Source of the DNA: Lichtheimia corymbifera B2541
Taxonomy: Eukaryota > Mucoromycota > Mucoromycetes > Mucorales > Lichtheimiaceae
Reading direction: 5' to 3'
DNA: 64,000 bases
Assembly (NCBI GenBank): GCA_000697475.1
Contig: JNEU01000776.1
Span: forward strand, 1-64,000
Shown: in pieces, positions 1-10,100 of the stretch
Numbering within the stretch: the stretch's first letter is position 1
How the letters are laid out: each line of letters begins with the position of its first letter
Position numbers and translations under genes: made by a program
Notes under the pieces: model-generated
The model's database searches: none
Told to the model about the DNA's origin: nothing
What the model saw: only the letters and a program-made list of their open reading frames with translations

Positions 1-234
1 CTGGTTCTTGAGCAATTGGGTCAATGCAGTCAAAATAGCCGTATTCATATCTTGTCCTTGTCCTTGTCCTTGTCCTTGTCTTTGTCTTTGTTCTTGTTCA
101 ATGCCTTCCATAATAAACGGTTGTCGATTCGTAGCTTGAGATTCGTCGTCAGATAATTCAATGGGTTCTGGGTTCGGTTCACGGTATTCTTGAAAAGCTC
201 GGTTGTTCAAAGGGGATGGATGATTAAAAGCCAT
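1..234 (-). CDS. N-terminal fragment of a gag-like retrotransposon ORF (runs off the left edge)
   Basis: An uninterrupted minus-strand frame of 78 codons starts at the ATG at 234 and runs off the window edge. It begins MAFNHPSPLNNRAF, has an acidic PIELSDDES stretch and a Gln/Gly-rich run encoded by a hexanucleotide repeat, and ends in a helical-looking segment (MNTAILTALTQLLKNQ). No domain can be recognised in so short a piece. The reason to call it gag-like is its position: the start codon lies 11 bp inside the end of a well-formed LTR (246-485), where the first ORF of an LTR element belongs. It could instead be an unrelated host gene whose promoter resembles an LTR. The rest of the ORF and any pol are outside the window. 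Confidence 0.5.
   Translation of the reverse strand, partial: MAFNHPSPLNNRAFQEYREPNPEPIELSDDESQATNRQPFIMEGIEQEQRQRQGQGQGQGQDMNTAILTALTQLLKNQ
52..100. repeat. Imperfect hexanucleotide repeat (TTGTCC/TTGTCT)n inside the gag-like ORF
   Basis: About eight tandem copies of a 6-bp unit are visible. On the minus strand they encode alternating Gln-Gly and then Arg-Gln residues. The frame is kept because the unit is a multiple of three. Confidence 0.85.
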
Positions 235-244
235 CAGCTACCAA
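235..244 (-). other. Putative retrotransposon primer-binding site
   Basis: On the minus strand, directly inside the LTR end and one base away, the sequence reads TTGGTAGCTG. TGGTAGC matches the first seven bases of the initiator-methionine tRNA primer-binding site used by Ty1-type elements. After seven bases the match fails, so this is suggestive only. The gag-like ATG starts immediately downstream, an unusually short leader. Confidence 0.4.
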
Positions 245-245
245 T

Positions 246-485
246 TGTCGTTATCGTATGGCTGATTAGATCAGTGGCCAATGATAATACTTTTGATATT
301 GCTGTAATAAGTGATGATCTTTATTGTTAAGGATACTCATGATATATATATGTTCAATGTTATAATTCTATGAATGATGTGGAAGGTGCTAGTAAAGGGC
401 TTCTAGCAAATGCCAGCATCAAAAGGAAAAGGCTTCTAGAAAGAACGAGCAAAAGCTAGGTCACGTGGTCACATGACCTACGACA
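246..485 (-). mobile_element. 5' LTR of an LTR retrotransposon (240 bp)
   Basis: Read on the minus strand, this 240-bp block starts TGTCGT and ends ACGACA, a perfect 6-bp terminal inverted repeat with the canonical TG...CA ends. In the expected order it contains a U3 with a near-palindromic CACGTG-bearing motif (458-479), a TATA-like ATATATATAT run, an AATAAAG polyadenylation-like signal and a short U5. It is followed by a possible tRNA primer site and an ORF. The outside base pairs (486-490, CATCA) would be one target-site duplication. The second LTR lies outside the window, so the pairing that would prove it cannot be seen. Confidence 0.6.
458..479. promoter_or_regulatory. E-box-bearing near-palindrome in the LTR U3
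   Basis: The outer arms AGGTCA and TGACCT are perfect inverted repeats, and they enclose CACGTG plus GTCACATGAC. A second CACGTG-type site (TCACGTGA) lies just outside the LTR at about 501-508. Such symmetric sites are typical binding sites for bHLH/bZIP dimers. That it controls the element is inference. Confidence 0.35.
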
Positions 486-1056
486 CATCATTTCCAATGA
501 TCACGTGATGAAGTTTTTTCATTTATACAACATATGGTAACAGTGGATACTTTCTATCCTTCTTTCTGCATCTTTTGGTGCTTTTAGAATCGCTTGTATC
601 ATCATTTTTGAGTATACGTGTATGACGAGCAAAAACATAGGTCAATCGACTAGCATGTCGAAAATTGAATCAATGTCCAGTTTTATTATCATGAATCACT
701 CGGCGATCACGAAAAATGCATTTGTTATAGTATCAGAATTAGGATAATATTATGCAAAAGATTGACTCTATGATGAACCTACCATACTTATGCATAGTAT
801 GTGTGTTATATTCGATTTGCATCTGGCAAAACTGCAGCAGCGTTATGATGGTCATTATAGATCCGATATGTTGGTTGAAAGAGCCATAATGATTCCTTTC
901 CACCCTGCTGTTGGCCTATCTTCTTTTTGAACATCTTCCACTGCGACATAAATAATGAACATTAGTTGCATTGCTGTGTACTCAATGGCTAAGTAAGTTG
1001 CTTCATGTAAATAAAGCTGCTTCTATACAATGGCTATTGTTGACCACATAAGAAAA
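486..1056. other. Gene-free stretch between the LTR and a short tandem repeat
   Basis: I see no splice-compatible coding frame, RNA gene or repeat in this AT-rich stretch. The same holds for 1213-1459, between the tandem repeat and the complex element. Confidence 0.5.
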
Positions 1057-1212
1057 AGGGTGTTCGATCCACCTTGCTGACATACGAACCACTGATCACG
1101 TAAAAGAGCTCTAGAAGGGTTCAATCCACCCTGTGAACCACGTAAGGGTGTTCAATCCACCTTGCTGACCATGTAAAATAGAGTGTTCGACCCACCTTGC
1201 TGACATACGAAT
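1057..1212. repeat. Short degenerate tandem repeat, four copies around GTTCRAYCCACC
   Basis: Four imperfect units start near 1057, 1116, 1146 and 1182. Each carries GTTC(A/G)A(C/T)CCACC followed by TTGCTGAC(C)AT and a GTAAA or CGAA tail. Unit length varies from 30 to 60 bp because of insertions. The core slightly resembles a tRNA B box, but no cloverleaf forms around it. Confidence 0.7.
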
Positions 1213-2609
1213 TCGAAAGGTTGATCCTGTGGAATGCAACAAAATACCATCTGTACGCGGGTTGTGTATTAAAAATCACATCAGTGTCATCTTAGCAACA
1301 ATGTGATGCTATTATAATACTAGGTAGATGATCATACAACTATGCATTCTATGAAGGATCCATATATGGACCATGTACTTCGATATGCAGCCACTATGAT
1401 CGCTATGATGAAGATCGTCTGGATATTAAAGCGCATGATAACTAAAGCGCATACCTTGACGCACCTTCATTATTGGCCTAAAGGCAACAACCTGTCAAGT
1501 ACATACGGATGTAACCACCACGTGCCATTTCACTCAGCTCTTCATCTCCCCATCAATGCAGTCGACATCATCCATTAGCAGAAAGTAACTCCATCACGCT
1601 TACGGCATACGTAAAATATAAGTTTCTCAACATTTTCATAGTGAAGATCGAGGCGTTTATGAGAGCAAAGTTGCTCGTTGTGGTCGACAGCATCTTGTGT
1701 GCAAGTTTCACGATGGATGTGGGCAATCTCTGGGGTCATCGACCGTCCACTCCTGCACTTGGACCCTCGCACTCAAAGATTCTCATAATGAAGCGTGTGG
1801 TTTTGAAATGAATGAAATTGATCAGCATGCCTCAGAGAACCTTCTTACCAAGTTTCAGGTTCGAGGTGTGGAACCCCATGATTATGCATACTAAATGACA
1901 TTTCATGGATTCGGGCGGGGTACGGAATTTCCGTCCTTCATAGTAAATCACTCATTATGCCCTCCCCTTCAAGATTTTCAAATGAAGCGCGGGCTCTTTA
2001 TTACGGCAAAGTTGATCAGCATGCCCAGAAGAATATTGTGTGAAAGTTTCAAGTTTGTGGTGGGCAATCTCGAGGCCATGCTACTTATAATTGCCGTCCG
2101 TTCCTTGTCGGGCGCCCCCATTCAACATTTATATAACGAAGCATGCGGTTTTTATTTGAATGGAGTTGATCAGCATGTCGAAGCCCACCCGTCTGACCAA
2201 GTTTCATGATGGAGGTGGACAACCGCGGGGGTGTGCACTATGCACCCTACTTGCCTTCTGTCCATCCTATATTTGGACCGTCCGGTTCATTGAAACATCA
2301 TAAAGAACCATGCGGTTTTTAAATGAATGGAGATGATCAGCATGACTCAGAGAACCTTCTTACCAAGTTTCAAGTTCAAAGTGGGCAATCCCGAGATAAT
2401 GCATACTAAATGACATTTCAATGAATCCGGGCGGGTGCGGAATTTCTGTCCATCATAGTAAACCCCATATTACATCCTTCCATTCAAAATTGTTAAATGA
2501 AGTGTGAGTCCTTTATTAATACAAAGTTGATCAGCATACCCAAGAGCATCTTGTGTGAAAGTTTCAAGTTCGAGAGAGGCAATTTCAAGATCATGCAGTA
2601 GTTACATCA

Positions 2610-2968
2610 TATGTAAAAACATAAAGGTGCCTGTATCTCTAAACTTTACAATGGAACGTGGGGTCTTCAATCGAACAATATTGCTCGTCGGGGTGAAGCG
2701 CACCTTGGGTGCAAGTTTCACGATCGTCGTGGCCGATCTCAGATTCACCGAATGTCACCACCAGCCAAAGTTGAAAAAAAAAAATTCAAGAGGTCGACCC
2801 ACGATCCACTTTGGCTGGTGGTGACATTGCGAAATCTAGGATCGACGAGCCTGATCGTGAAACTTGCACCCAAGGTGCGCTTCACCCCGACGAGCAATAT
2901 TGTTCGATTGAAGACCCCACGTTCCATTGTAAAGTTTAGAGATACAGGCACCTTTATGTTTTACATAT
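2610..2968. repeat. Nested palindrome 1 (foldback-like) in copy A
   Basis: The outer arms (about 2610-2730 and 2848-2968) are near-perfect inverted repeats: TATGTAAAAACATAAAGG opposite CCTTTATGTTTTACATA, extending inward for over 100 bp. Inside them is a second perfect pair, GTCACCACCAGCCAAAGT (2754-2771) and its complement (2808-2825), around a 36-bp loop. The arms are themselves versions of the ~110-bp unit facing each other. A transcript from either strand would form a long hairpin. Confidence 0.9.
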
Positions 2969-3132
2969 GATATAAGCGTGATGCTATATGACAGGTGGTC
3001 TTTGTTCATTGTCAAGTAGGTAGACCCCGATAGAGCCGAAGATGCAGACGGACTTCTTTGTGCAACACAGTTCATTTGCATGATACTTCCCAATGAACAA
3101 ACGCCACTCTCCATATAGCATTACGCGTACAT

Positions 3133-3492
3133 CATAGTAAAAACATAAAGATAGCTGTATCTCTAAACTTTACAATGAAACATGGGGTCTCCAATCGAAC
3201 AAAGTTGCTCGTCAGGGTGAAGCGCACCTTGGGTGCAAGTTTCACGATCAGGCTCGTCGATCCTAGATTTCGCAATGTCACCACCAGCCAAAGTGGATCG
3301 TGGGTCGACCTCTTGAATTTTTTTTTTCAACTTTGGCTGGTGGTGACATTCGGTGAATCTGAGATCGGCCACGACGATCGTGAAACTTCTACACAAGGTA
3401 CGCTTGACCCCGCCGCGCAACTTTGTTCGATTGAAGACCTCACGTTTCATTGTAAAGTTTAGAGATACAGGCACCTTTATGTTTTTACTATG
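3133..3492. repeat. Nested palindrome 2, core inverted relative to palindrome 1
   Basis: The ends CATAGTAAAAACATAAAG and the complementary CTTTATGTTTTTACTATG are perfect inverted repeats. The central core, with the poly-T tract and the two 18-bp arms, is the reverse complement of the core of palindrome 1. The right arm carries several substitutions the left arm lacks. Between the two palindromes, 2969-3132 is itself an imperfect palindrome (GATGCTATATG...CATATAGCATTA), and the same motif follows at 3493-3660. Confidence 0.9.
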
Positions 3493-5305
3493 CTGTACCC
3501 ATGATGCTATATGACAAGAGATCTTTGTCATTGTCAAGTAGGTAGACCCCGATAGAGCCGAATATGCAAACGGACTTCTTTGTGCAACACAGCTCATTTG
3601 CATGATACTTTACAATGAACAAAGACCACTTGTCATGTATCATCACGCTCACAGCATATGTAAAACATAACGGTGCCTGTTTCTCCAAATTTCCATAATG
3701 ATGTGTAGAGGCTTTATGAGAACGATATTGATCAGCATGTCGAAGCCCACCGTCTGACCAAGTTTCGACGTCCCCACCAGCAATATCGGCGCGCACGGCC
3801 GTACACCCTATTTATGTTATCATCCATTCATCGTCTCTCCTACATGGAAGATTTTCATAATGAACTCTGGGATCTTTATGAGAACGAAATTGCTCGGCGT
3901 GGTCGAAAGGGCGTTATGTGAAAGTTTCAGGATCGTGGTGGCCAATCTCGGGGAACAGGAGCGCCGACCCTACTTTATCCTACATTTGGGCTGGCCGGCA
4001 TTCAAAATGTTCATTATGAACCATACGTTTTTTAAATGAATGGAGTTGATCAGCATGTCCCAGAGAACCATCTGACCAAGTTTCAAGTGCGAGATGGGGA
4101 ATCCCAAGAAACTACATACTAATTGACTTTTTCATAAATCCGGCGCTTTCCCAATTTTCATCCGTTATAGTAAATCCTACATTATGCTCTTCCTTTCGAA
4201 ATTTTCAAATGAAGTGTGGGTTCTTTATTAAACAAAGTTGTTCAGCATGTCCTAAAGCACATTGTGTGAGAGTTTGAGGTTCAAGACAGGCAATCCCAAC
4301 ATCGTGCATTGATATCAGTGTATATGGATATGTCTGACTGCCTGACAGATTTAATTTCCACCTCTTCCACTTCCACTTTATTTCCCTCTTCTCCCATTCT
4401 CAACTGTTGATGCAATCAAGTACAAGTACAAGTACCATCTGCGAACGATCGTCTTCTTCAACCCATCATGTCAATCCTACAACTGTTTTGATCCTATTGT
4501 CTTTGACTGAATGGCAAGTTCCATGGCGTGTGCACCCCACTACAGCAACACCCTCGTTCCTGGACACTGCACGTTCTCTTGTACAATCCTCAACCACAAT
4601 CAAACATAACAGCATTCATTCCAGCAGCTGCCGTTAGCAAGGTCTTTACTGCATTGTCTCAAACAGCATTCACAGCCTTGTCATTCTACTACAACACACG
4701 CTCTTAGCACACTCCTCTACCGCGACCAGACGTAGCAGCCGTTGCTATTATCAATGTCTTTTACTCCATTGTCTCAAGTTACTTGCAGCCACTTGCTTTG
4801 ATACATACTGATTCGATGGATGGGATGCCATATCAGCTATCAAGTACACCGCAACACAATCAATCTTCATCTGGTTGGGTTGCGATAGAAGAAAATGACC
4901 AAGAAAGGATTGACCAGCAGCCTGAAGGGAGCATATCAGCAGCTATCACATGGCTGTCTTCAACCAACATGGTGGTTATGATAGATGGATGCAATCAAGT
5001 ACAGTGATGAAATCTCCTGGAATGTTGCTTTGATTACTTGGCGCGTCGTCTGCAGGGACGATCACGTGGATACGGCTTAGGATGATGATGGATTGGATGG
5101 GATCAACCGAATGGTGAAAGGTGCTTTACAGTCATGGACGCTATTGGAATACTCAGGTCAATGCATGCAGCAGCTATTTTACAATCATGGATGAAGGATG
5201 TTATGACAGCAGCAATCAAGAATACAATGGCACAGTTATCCCTGTCGACTCGATGTGACACACCCGTAGCGTATCAATATACAATGCTGTTCCCTTATCA
5301 TACTT

Positions 5306-6628
5306 TCTCGATAAACAACATATACACTACCATGTGCTATTCTTTGACTTTTCCATTGAATTCAACATATTATCTAAACGAGCATCATGCCATCAGTTCA
5401 TATACTGAAGTTGTGGATCACTGGGTGGTTTCTGGATTGAAAGGGGGAATAGTAACTTGAAGGTTGGAAAGCGCGATTGGATCATTTACATCATCGTATC
5501 GACATGCTTTTGGGATGGATGAGACGATTATGAGCCTGGACTCTCCGTAAGGGATGTCCTTCCTTGCCATGGATCGAGCTGTCTTTGCGTGATTCGTGCA
5601 GTGCTTTCTCAAGAACAAGGGATCGCCCAACGTTGCTCGTATAATGGTAATTTGATTTGTGGATGCCTTCCTTAGAGAGGATCGCCTAACGGTATACCAA
5701 ATCGTCATTATCCTTGGCATTAGAAGGTCTAACTTGGTTGTTTTTTTTTGTTTATAGAGACGATGATTGCGACAATGACAATGACGACGGTTACTATGAT
5801 CGCGACAATGACACACAAGCAGGGGTTGTCTTCTCTTACCAAGATGATGTTGCTTGAACACGCCCTATTCCTCGTTGATGTCCAAAAGGAAGCCTGCAAG
5901 ACCCCATTCTTTTCTGTTCTCAAGAAGGCGACGATAGTGGTTAGGTAGCTAGACGAAATAAAGCACTATCCATTACCGCACTTGGACTTTTGCCAGTTGA
6001 TCCCCCTCTTGCTTGCTTGTGATTATAGCTTATATCTTGCGTCATTCAGTTAACCAACCGATGTGTGCTATCATATAGCTAAAGCCATGTACTCTCCATG
6101 GCATTTGATATTCTAGTAAACATAGAAGGTACTCGACCCAGCACAAATACTACTTGTTCCAAGTCTTTTAACTGGAGAACATATCATTGGCATGATAACA
6201 GTATAAGCATTCACATAAAATGAGCGATCCACCTATCAAGGATGCTGCATTACAGTTGCATGAATGTAGCCAATATAATGTCAACCTCCTAATGCGAGTG
6301 ATGACCGGGACGGGGTGGTCAATGGTTTTTAAGATACAATGCATGCCATGTGGCCGGCTAGCGCTCATCCAATCATTGGATGTTAAGGTGCCTTATAATG
6401 TGACAACAATGAATGGCACTCGTTTTGGGGACAGCTGAAACACATTGCTATCATCGAGATCGAAAAAGGCTGGCCAAGTCAATGTACAAACGCATAAACG
6501 CAGCTTGGTCGTCTATTCACGGGTTTATTTATCTATGTGTTATGATCGAATGTTTACAAACGGTCACGGGAGTAGCTAAACATCGCAATGTGAGTTTCTT
6601 TGTTGTCACAACAATCAGGATGATCTAT
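5306..6628. other. No confident gene; possible degraded exons at 5540-5840
   Basis: No frame here joins into a recognisable protein. One patch deserves note. A plus-strand frame at about 5534-5674 encodes a short Cys-containing peptide. After a T-rich tract ending in TTTATAG, a frame from 5756 encodes an Asp/Asn-rich tail (DDDCDNDNDDGYYDRDND) to a stop near 5850. These could be the last exons of a lost or unrecognised gene. Two similar GGATCGCC(C/T)AACG motifs occur at 5610 and 5680. Nothing else is seen to 6628. Confidence 0.3.
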
Positions 6629-6926
6629 TTACCTCTTGGAGAATTGCTGGTTGACGGTCATGAACTTGACTTGGGTGTCTTGGTCAATGTTTTGCCAAGG
6701 GTAAGGGTTGTTGCGACGGTCCCAGACAACCTCAGGACCTCTAGCAAGGCGGGTCAAGTACCAACCGGCCAAACCACAGGCTGCAGGTTCTTTTTAGTAT
6801 GATTCTTTAAGCATGTCGCGATCGAAACTTACCACCACCAACGGTAATGTAGATAGGGATAATTTCAGGCTTGTACCAGATGCTCCAGAAGGAACGGGCA
6901 GCTCTACCAGCAGCGGGACCAGACAT
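6629..6926 (-). CDS. NDUFA4: NDUFA4/MLRQ-like respiratory-chain subunit
   Basis: Two exons (6926-6833 and 6780-6629) join in phase to an 81-residue protein starting MSGPAAGRAARSFW and ending VNQQFSKR. A single membrane segment (about residues 24-46) is followed by ARGPEVVWDRRNNPYPW and VKFMTVN. These match the family signature, a Trp-Asp-Arg-Asn-Asn-Pro-x-Pro-Trp block and then a short matrix/intermembrane tail. The family (MLRQ/B12D) consists of small inner-membrane proteins first assigned to complex I and now linked to cytochrome c oxidase. The intron is 52 nt with GTAAG and a TACTAA-like branch site near its 3' end. Length is normal for the family. Confidence 0.85.
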
Positions 6927-7147
6927 GTTGTGTATTGATGAAAAAAAGGGACGCTCAATTATTTTTCGGACCCTGGCAATTTAAACGACACTTAAAGTCC
7001 GCGTATGATCCCATCATGGCCATTGGAGCGGATTATCACCATAAAACTGATTGGTATTACAAGGCGGAGAGCCGAGAATGAAAAAACAGATTATTATTCA
7101 AGAGGTTGTAAACGATATAATGGAAGAATGTAACTCGATACAAGCTT

Positions 7148-10100
7148 CTAGTGATGACCATGATGATAAATTTTGACGATCCCATCAGCACCACCGCTCA
7201 CCATCCAAGGGAATGACTTGTGGTATTGTACGCTTAGCACTCCTTCATGTCCTTTCCTCCGATGCGCTGAGAATTCCTGAATGCAGTTCTTATTCATTGC
7301 AATATCCCATAAGCGTATAGATGAGTCATGTCCTAGAGAGAGAAACCAGTAAATATCGTGAACATACATGTCAGATAGTGTAATTACCTCCTGATACCAG
7401 GGTTGTACCACTTGGTTCAATATCGAGTGTTGATACTGCATCGAGGTGTCCGGACATTGAGAATTGGCATTTACCTACTCAATAGCCTCCATTAGCCTTG
7501 CATTCATGCACATCCATTACTCGTCTTACCACTCTTCAGATCAAAGAATTTGATTTGGTGGTCCTCATGGCCCGACACAACCAATGGCATGGTAGGGTGT
7601 GTAACAACCTTGTTAATTTGGGTGCCCAATGTGCCGTCTATTTCACATGGAAATCAGCATGTTATCACGATGGATTCGACAAGGTCGGCTTACCATAATT
7701 CTCGTTACTTCCTTGGAGTGTTTCAGTCACCTGGCCAGTTTCAACATCAAATACGCGGATGTCAGCATTGGTATACGATACGATCATTTTGTTCAAATCG
7801 GTATGGCAAAAGTCGAGCGATGTTGGTGCGGGCAAGTTCGAGTCTACATAGGAGACATGATAATATAATGAGCCCCATCATCCACGCACTTGCTCATTCT
7901 CCATCGTACCTCTTTGACCTTCCGTATTGACACCATTGTATGTCAAGGTGCTCTTGAGTAATTGACCAGAGGTTTGGGTATCCCACAGCTTTACTGTGCC
8001 GTCAGCAGAAGCAGATGCAAGAAGACATGTATTGTTCCTAGCTATAGGGAATAGCTTAAAGTCCCAAATAGCATCCGTGTGGCCAACATATGACGTTATG
8101 TTCAAGGACGGGTCTGCAAAACGTTTGTAAGGCATTTAGGAGTATCCCACAAAACCCATATACTTACCCACGGGTGAAAACAATCCATGTCCATCAGGCG
8201 GTAGTCGCCATACTCGAATCGTGGTATCCAAGCTTGCAGAGTAGACTCGATTTTGTTCCGCTGAAATGGCAACACTGGTGACAACATTGCTGTGTCCTCG
8301 GTATGTAATGGTTGGATCAGCTTCCTCATGTGCAGCCCTACAAGTGTATACGATAAGCACATGATTCTCTCTGTATCCTTGCTCGACAACCTACTTTCGT
8401 GATGAATGCCCATCGCTTCCAATAGATCGCTTGAGATTCCATATCTTCACCGTGCCATCATCCGATGCCGATGCCACAAGCATCCCAGAATGATGAAAGC
8501 TTACAGAGCGCACTGAATCGAGATGTCTAATTAAGGCTAGTCAATAAGGCTGTATGGATCTTAATCATCATTCTTACCCCTTGATTGTCACCCTCGGTTT
8601 CCACATTTTTGGCTGCTGTTGTTGTGTTGTCTCGGTATTAAGGTCGCCAATCTGTTTTGCATATAAGCATTTGATATACAAATCCGTATTCAAGTACTAT
8701 ACCTGTGAAGCATCCAATGAACCTTTCAATGAGTAACCAGAATCATCTTGTGGCTCGGGTGATGATGATCGATCGCTACCTAAAGAAGCCCAAATTCAAT
8801 ACCTGCTACTACCATATCTCTTGTCCCCCTTTCCCTCAGCCTAATACTTACGTCGTGTTTCCTTACGACCACTTTTGAGCATCTTTTGCACCTTTTCATC
8901 CGAGAGATTGTATCGTTCCTTGACCTCTTTTGACTATATCACGCAATAATGTTAGCAAACAAAACGTAACGAGCAAAGTGAGTTTATACCCTTTTTCTTT
9001 TTCGTACCAGCAGCACATTTTCATCAAGCGAGGTGTCATCCGTGTCATTATCCATTTCTTCGCTGTTTACATCTTCATCAGATATTGCGGCGTCGGCTGC
9101 TCTTGGTGAGTTGTCGACATTGTTGTTTAGCATTGCCACTTCATCCACATTGGCGGGGACAGAATCGTTGCTGTTATCTTCTTGTTCGACCATGGCAGGG
9201 GCTGACGCGACAGGTGAGGATGCAGAGTCATTGTCAGTAGAGAGCTGTACAGGGTTTTTGCCGATCATGATAGAGAATGGGCTTTGTCGTTGTTGCTGGG
9301 ACGATGAATATGATGATGATGATGATCCACGTACAGTACCACCTCTAGAGACGGATCGATTTGATGATTTTGAATCTTTTGGAGTGCTCTTTGAGGATGG
9401 TGGACGAGCTGGTGTTGTTGCGAGTTCAGGTGAAGAGGATGAACTGCTTTTGGATGAAGCTGATGTTGGTTGATTGGATGAGGATGATCTTACATCACGA
9501 CGCGTATACATGGCAACGCTGGGATCGAGGGTATGCATAAGGGGGAATTTGGTTGGCATGGAGGTGAGATGGTTGATTTCATCCAGACATCTACGCATAA
9601 CATTTGTTGGTATAAAAGCTAACCAATATTCCACCCTATAACTCACGATTTCAATACTTGGCGATTTCGTTCCCGTGCTTTGCTGTTACTGAGATATTCA
9701 CTGTTACTTGATAGGGCTTGCATCTTTGGAGTATCTTCTTTACGCATTGCTGGTGATGACGCTGACACTATTGAATGAATGTCAGCAGACGGATTAAATA
9801 ACCCAAGCTTGCCATCTACTTGCCAATATTCGGAGAGTCCGTGTTACCAACATCAGAAGGTTGATCTTGAGTAGATGATAAATGTCGTTTCCTAGTGATT
9901 CGTCTTAGATATACACGTCCAGCAAAGGAAGTCATCCTATCTCTTACCTCTCTTGTCGCAGTGCAAATTCGAGCATCTTGACCCTTTTCATTAGATCGAT
10001 CTTGACATTTTCCATCCCACGTCGTTCTCCTTCAAGCAATGCAATATGGGCCTATAAAGTAATCACAGTTAGTAACGATCCATCCGTAAATGACCACATG

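Larger units (their letters stand above)
1460..5305 (+). repeat. Complex interspersed repeat, copy A (longest copy, ~3.8 kb)
   Basis: This block is homologous over long stretches to 37018-39140 (same orientation) and to 41248-42775 (inverted). Its left boundary is set by similarity to the reverse complement of 42600-42775 (shared CCTAAAGGCAA and CCACGTGCCATTTCACTCAG). Its right boundary is set by similarity to 41248-41340 up to about 5305. The left two thirds are an array of ~110-bp units starting near 1627, 1775, 1970, 2123, 2285, 2490, 3700, 3847, 4002 and 4195, interrupted by two large palindromes. The right third (about 4320-5300) has no such units but is also shared. No long ORF is conserved between copies and no transposase or reverse transcriptase is visible. 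Boundaries are approximate. Confidence 0.8.

Noticed and set aside
1057..1212. tRNA B-box-like GTTCGATCC motifs as tRNA genes or a SINE head
   Set aside because: No A box at the right distance and no acceptor stem or cloverleaf can be drawn around any copy.
3163..3603. 146-codon minus-strand ORF across palindrome 2
   Set aside because: The frame runs through an inverted repeat, so the peptide is partly a mirror reading of the same DNA; palindromes tend to produce such frames.
1627..4305. CRISPR-like array
   Set aside because: Units are ~110 bp, degenerate and variably spaced in a eukaryotic genome, with no short identical repeats or unique spacers.
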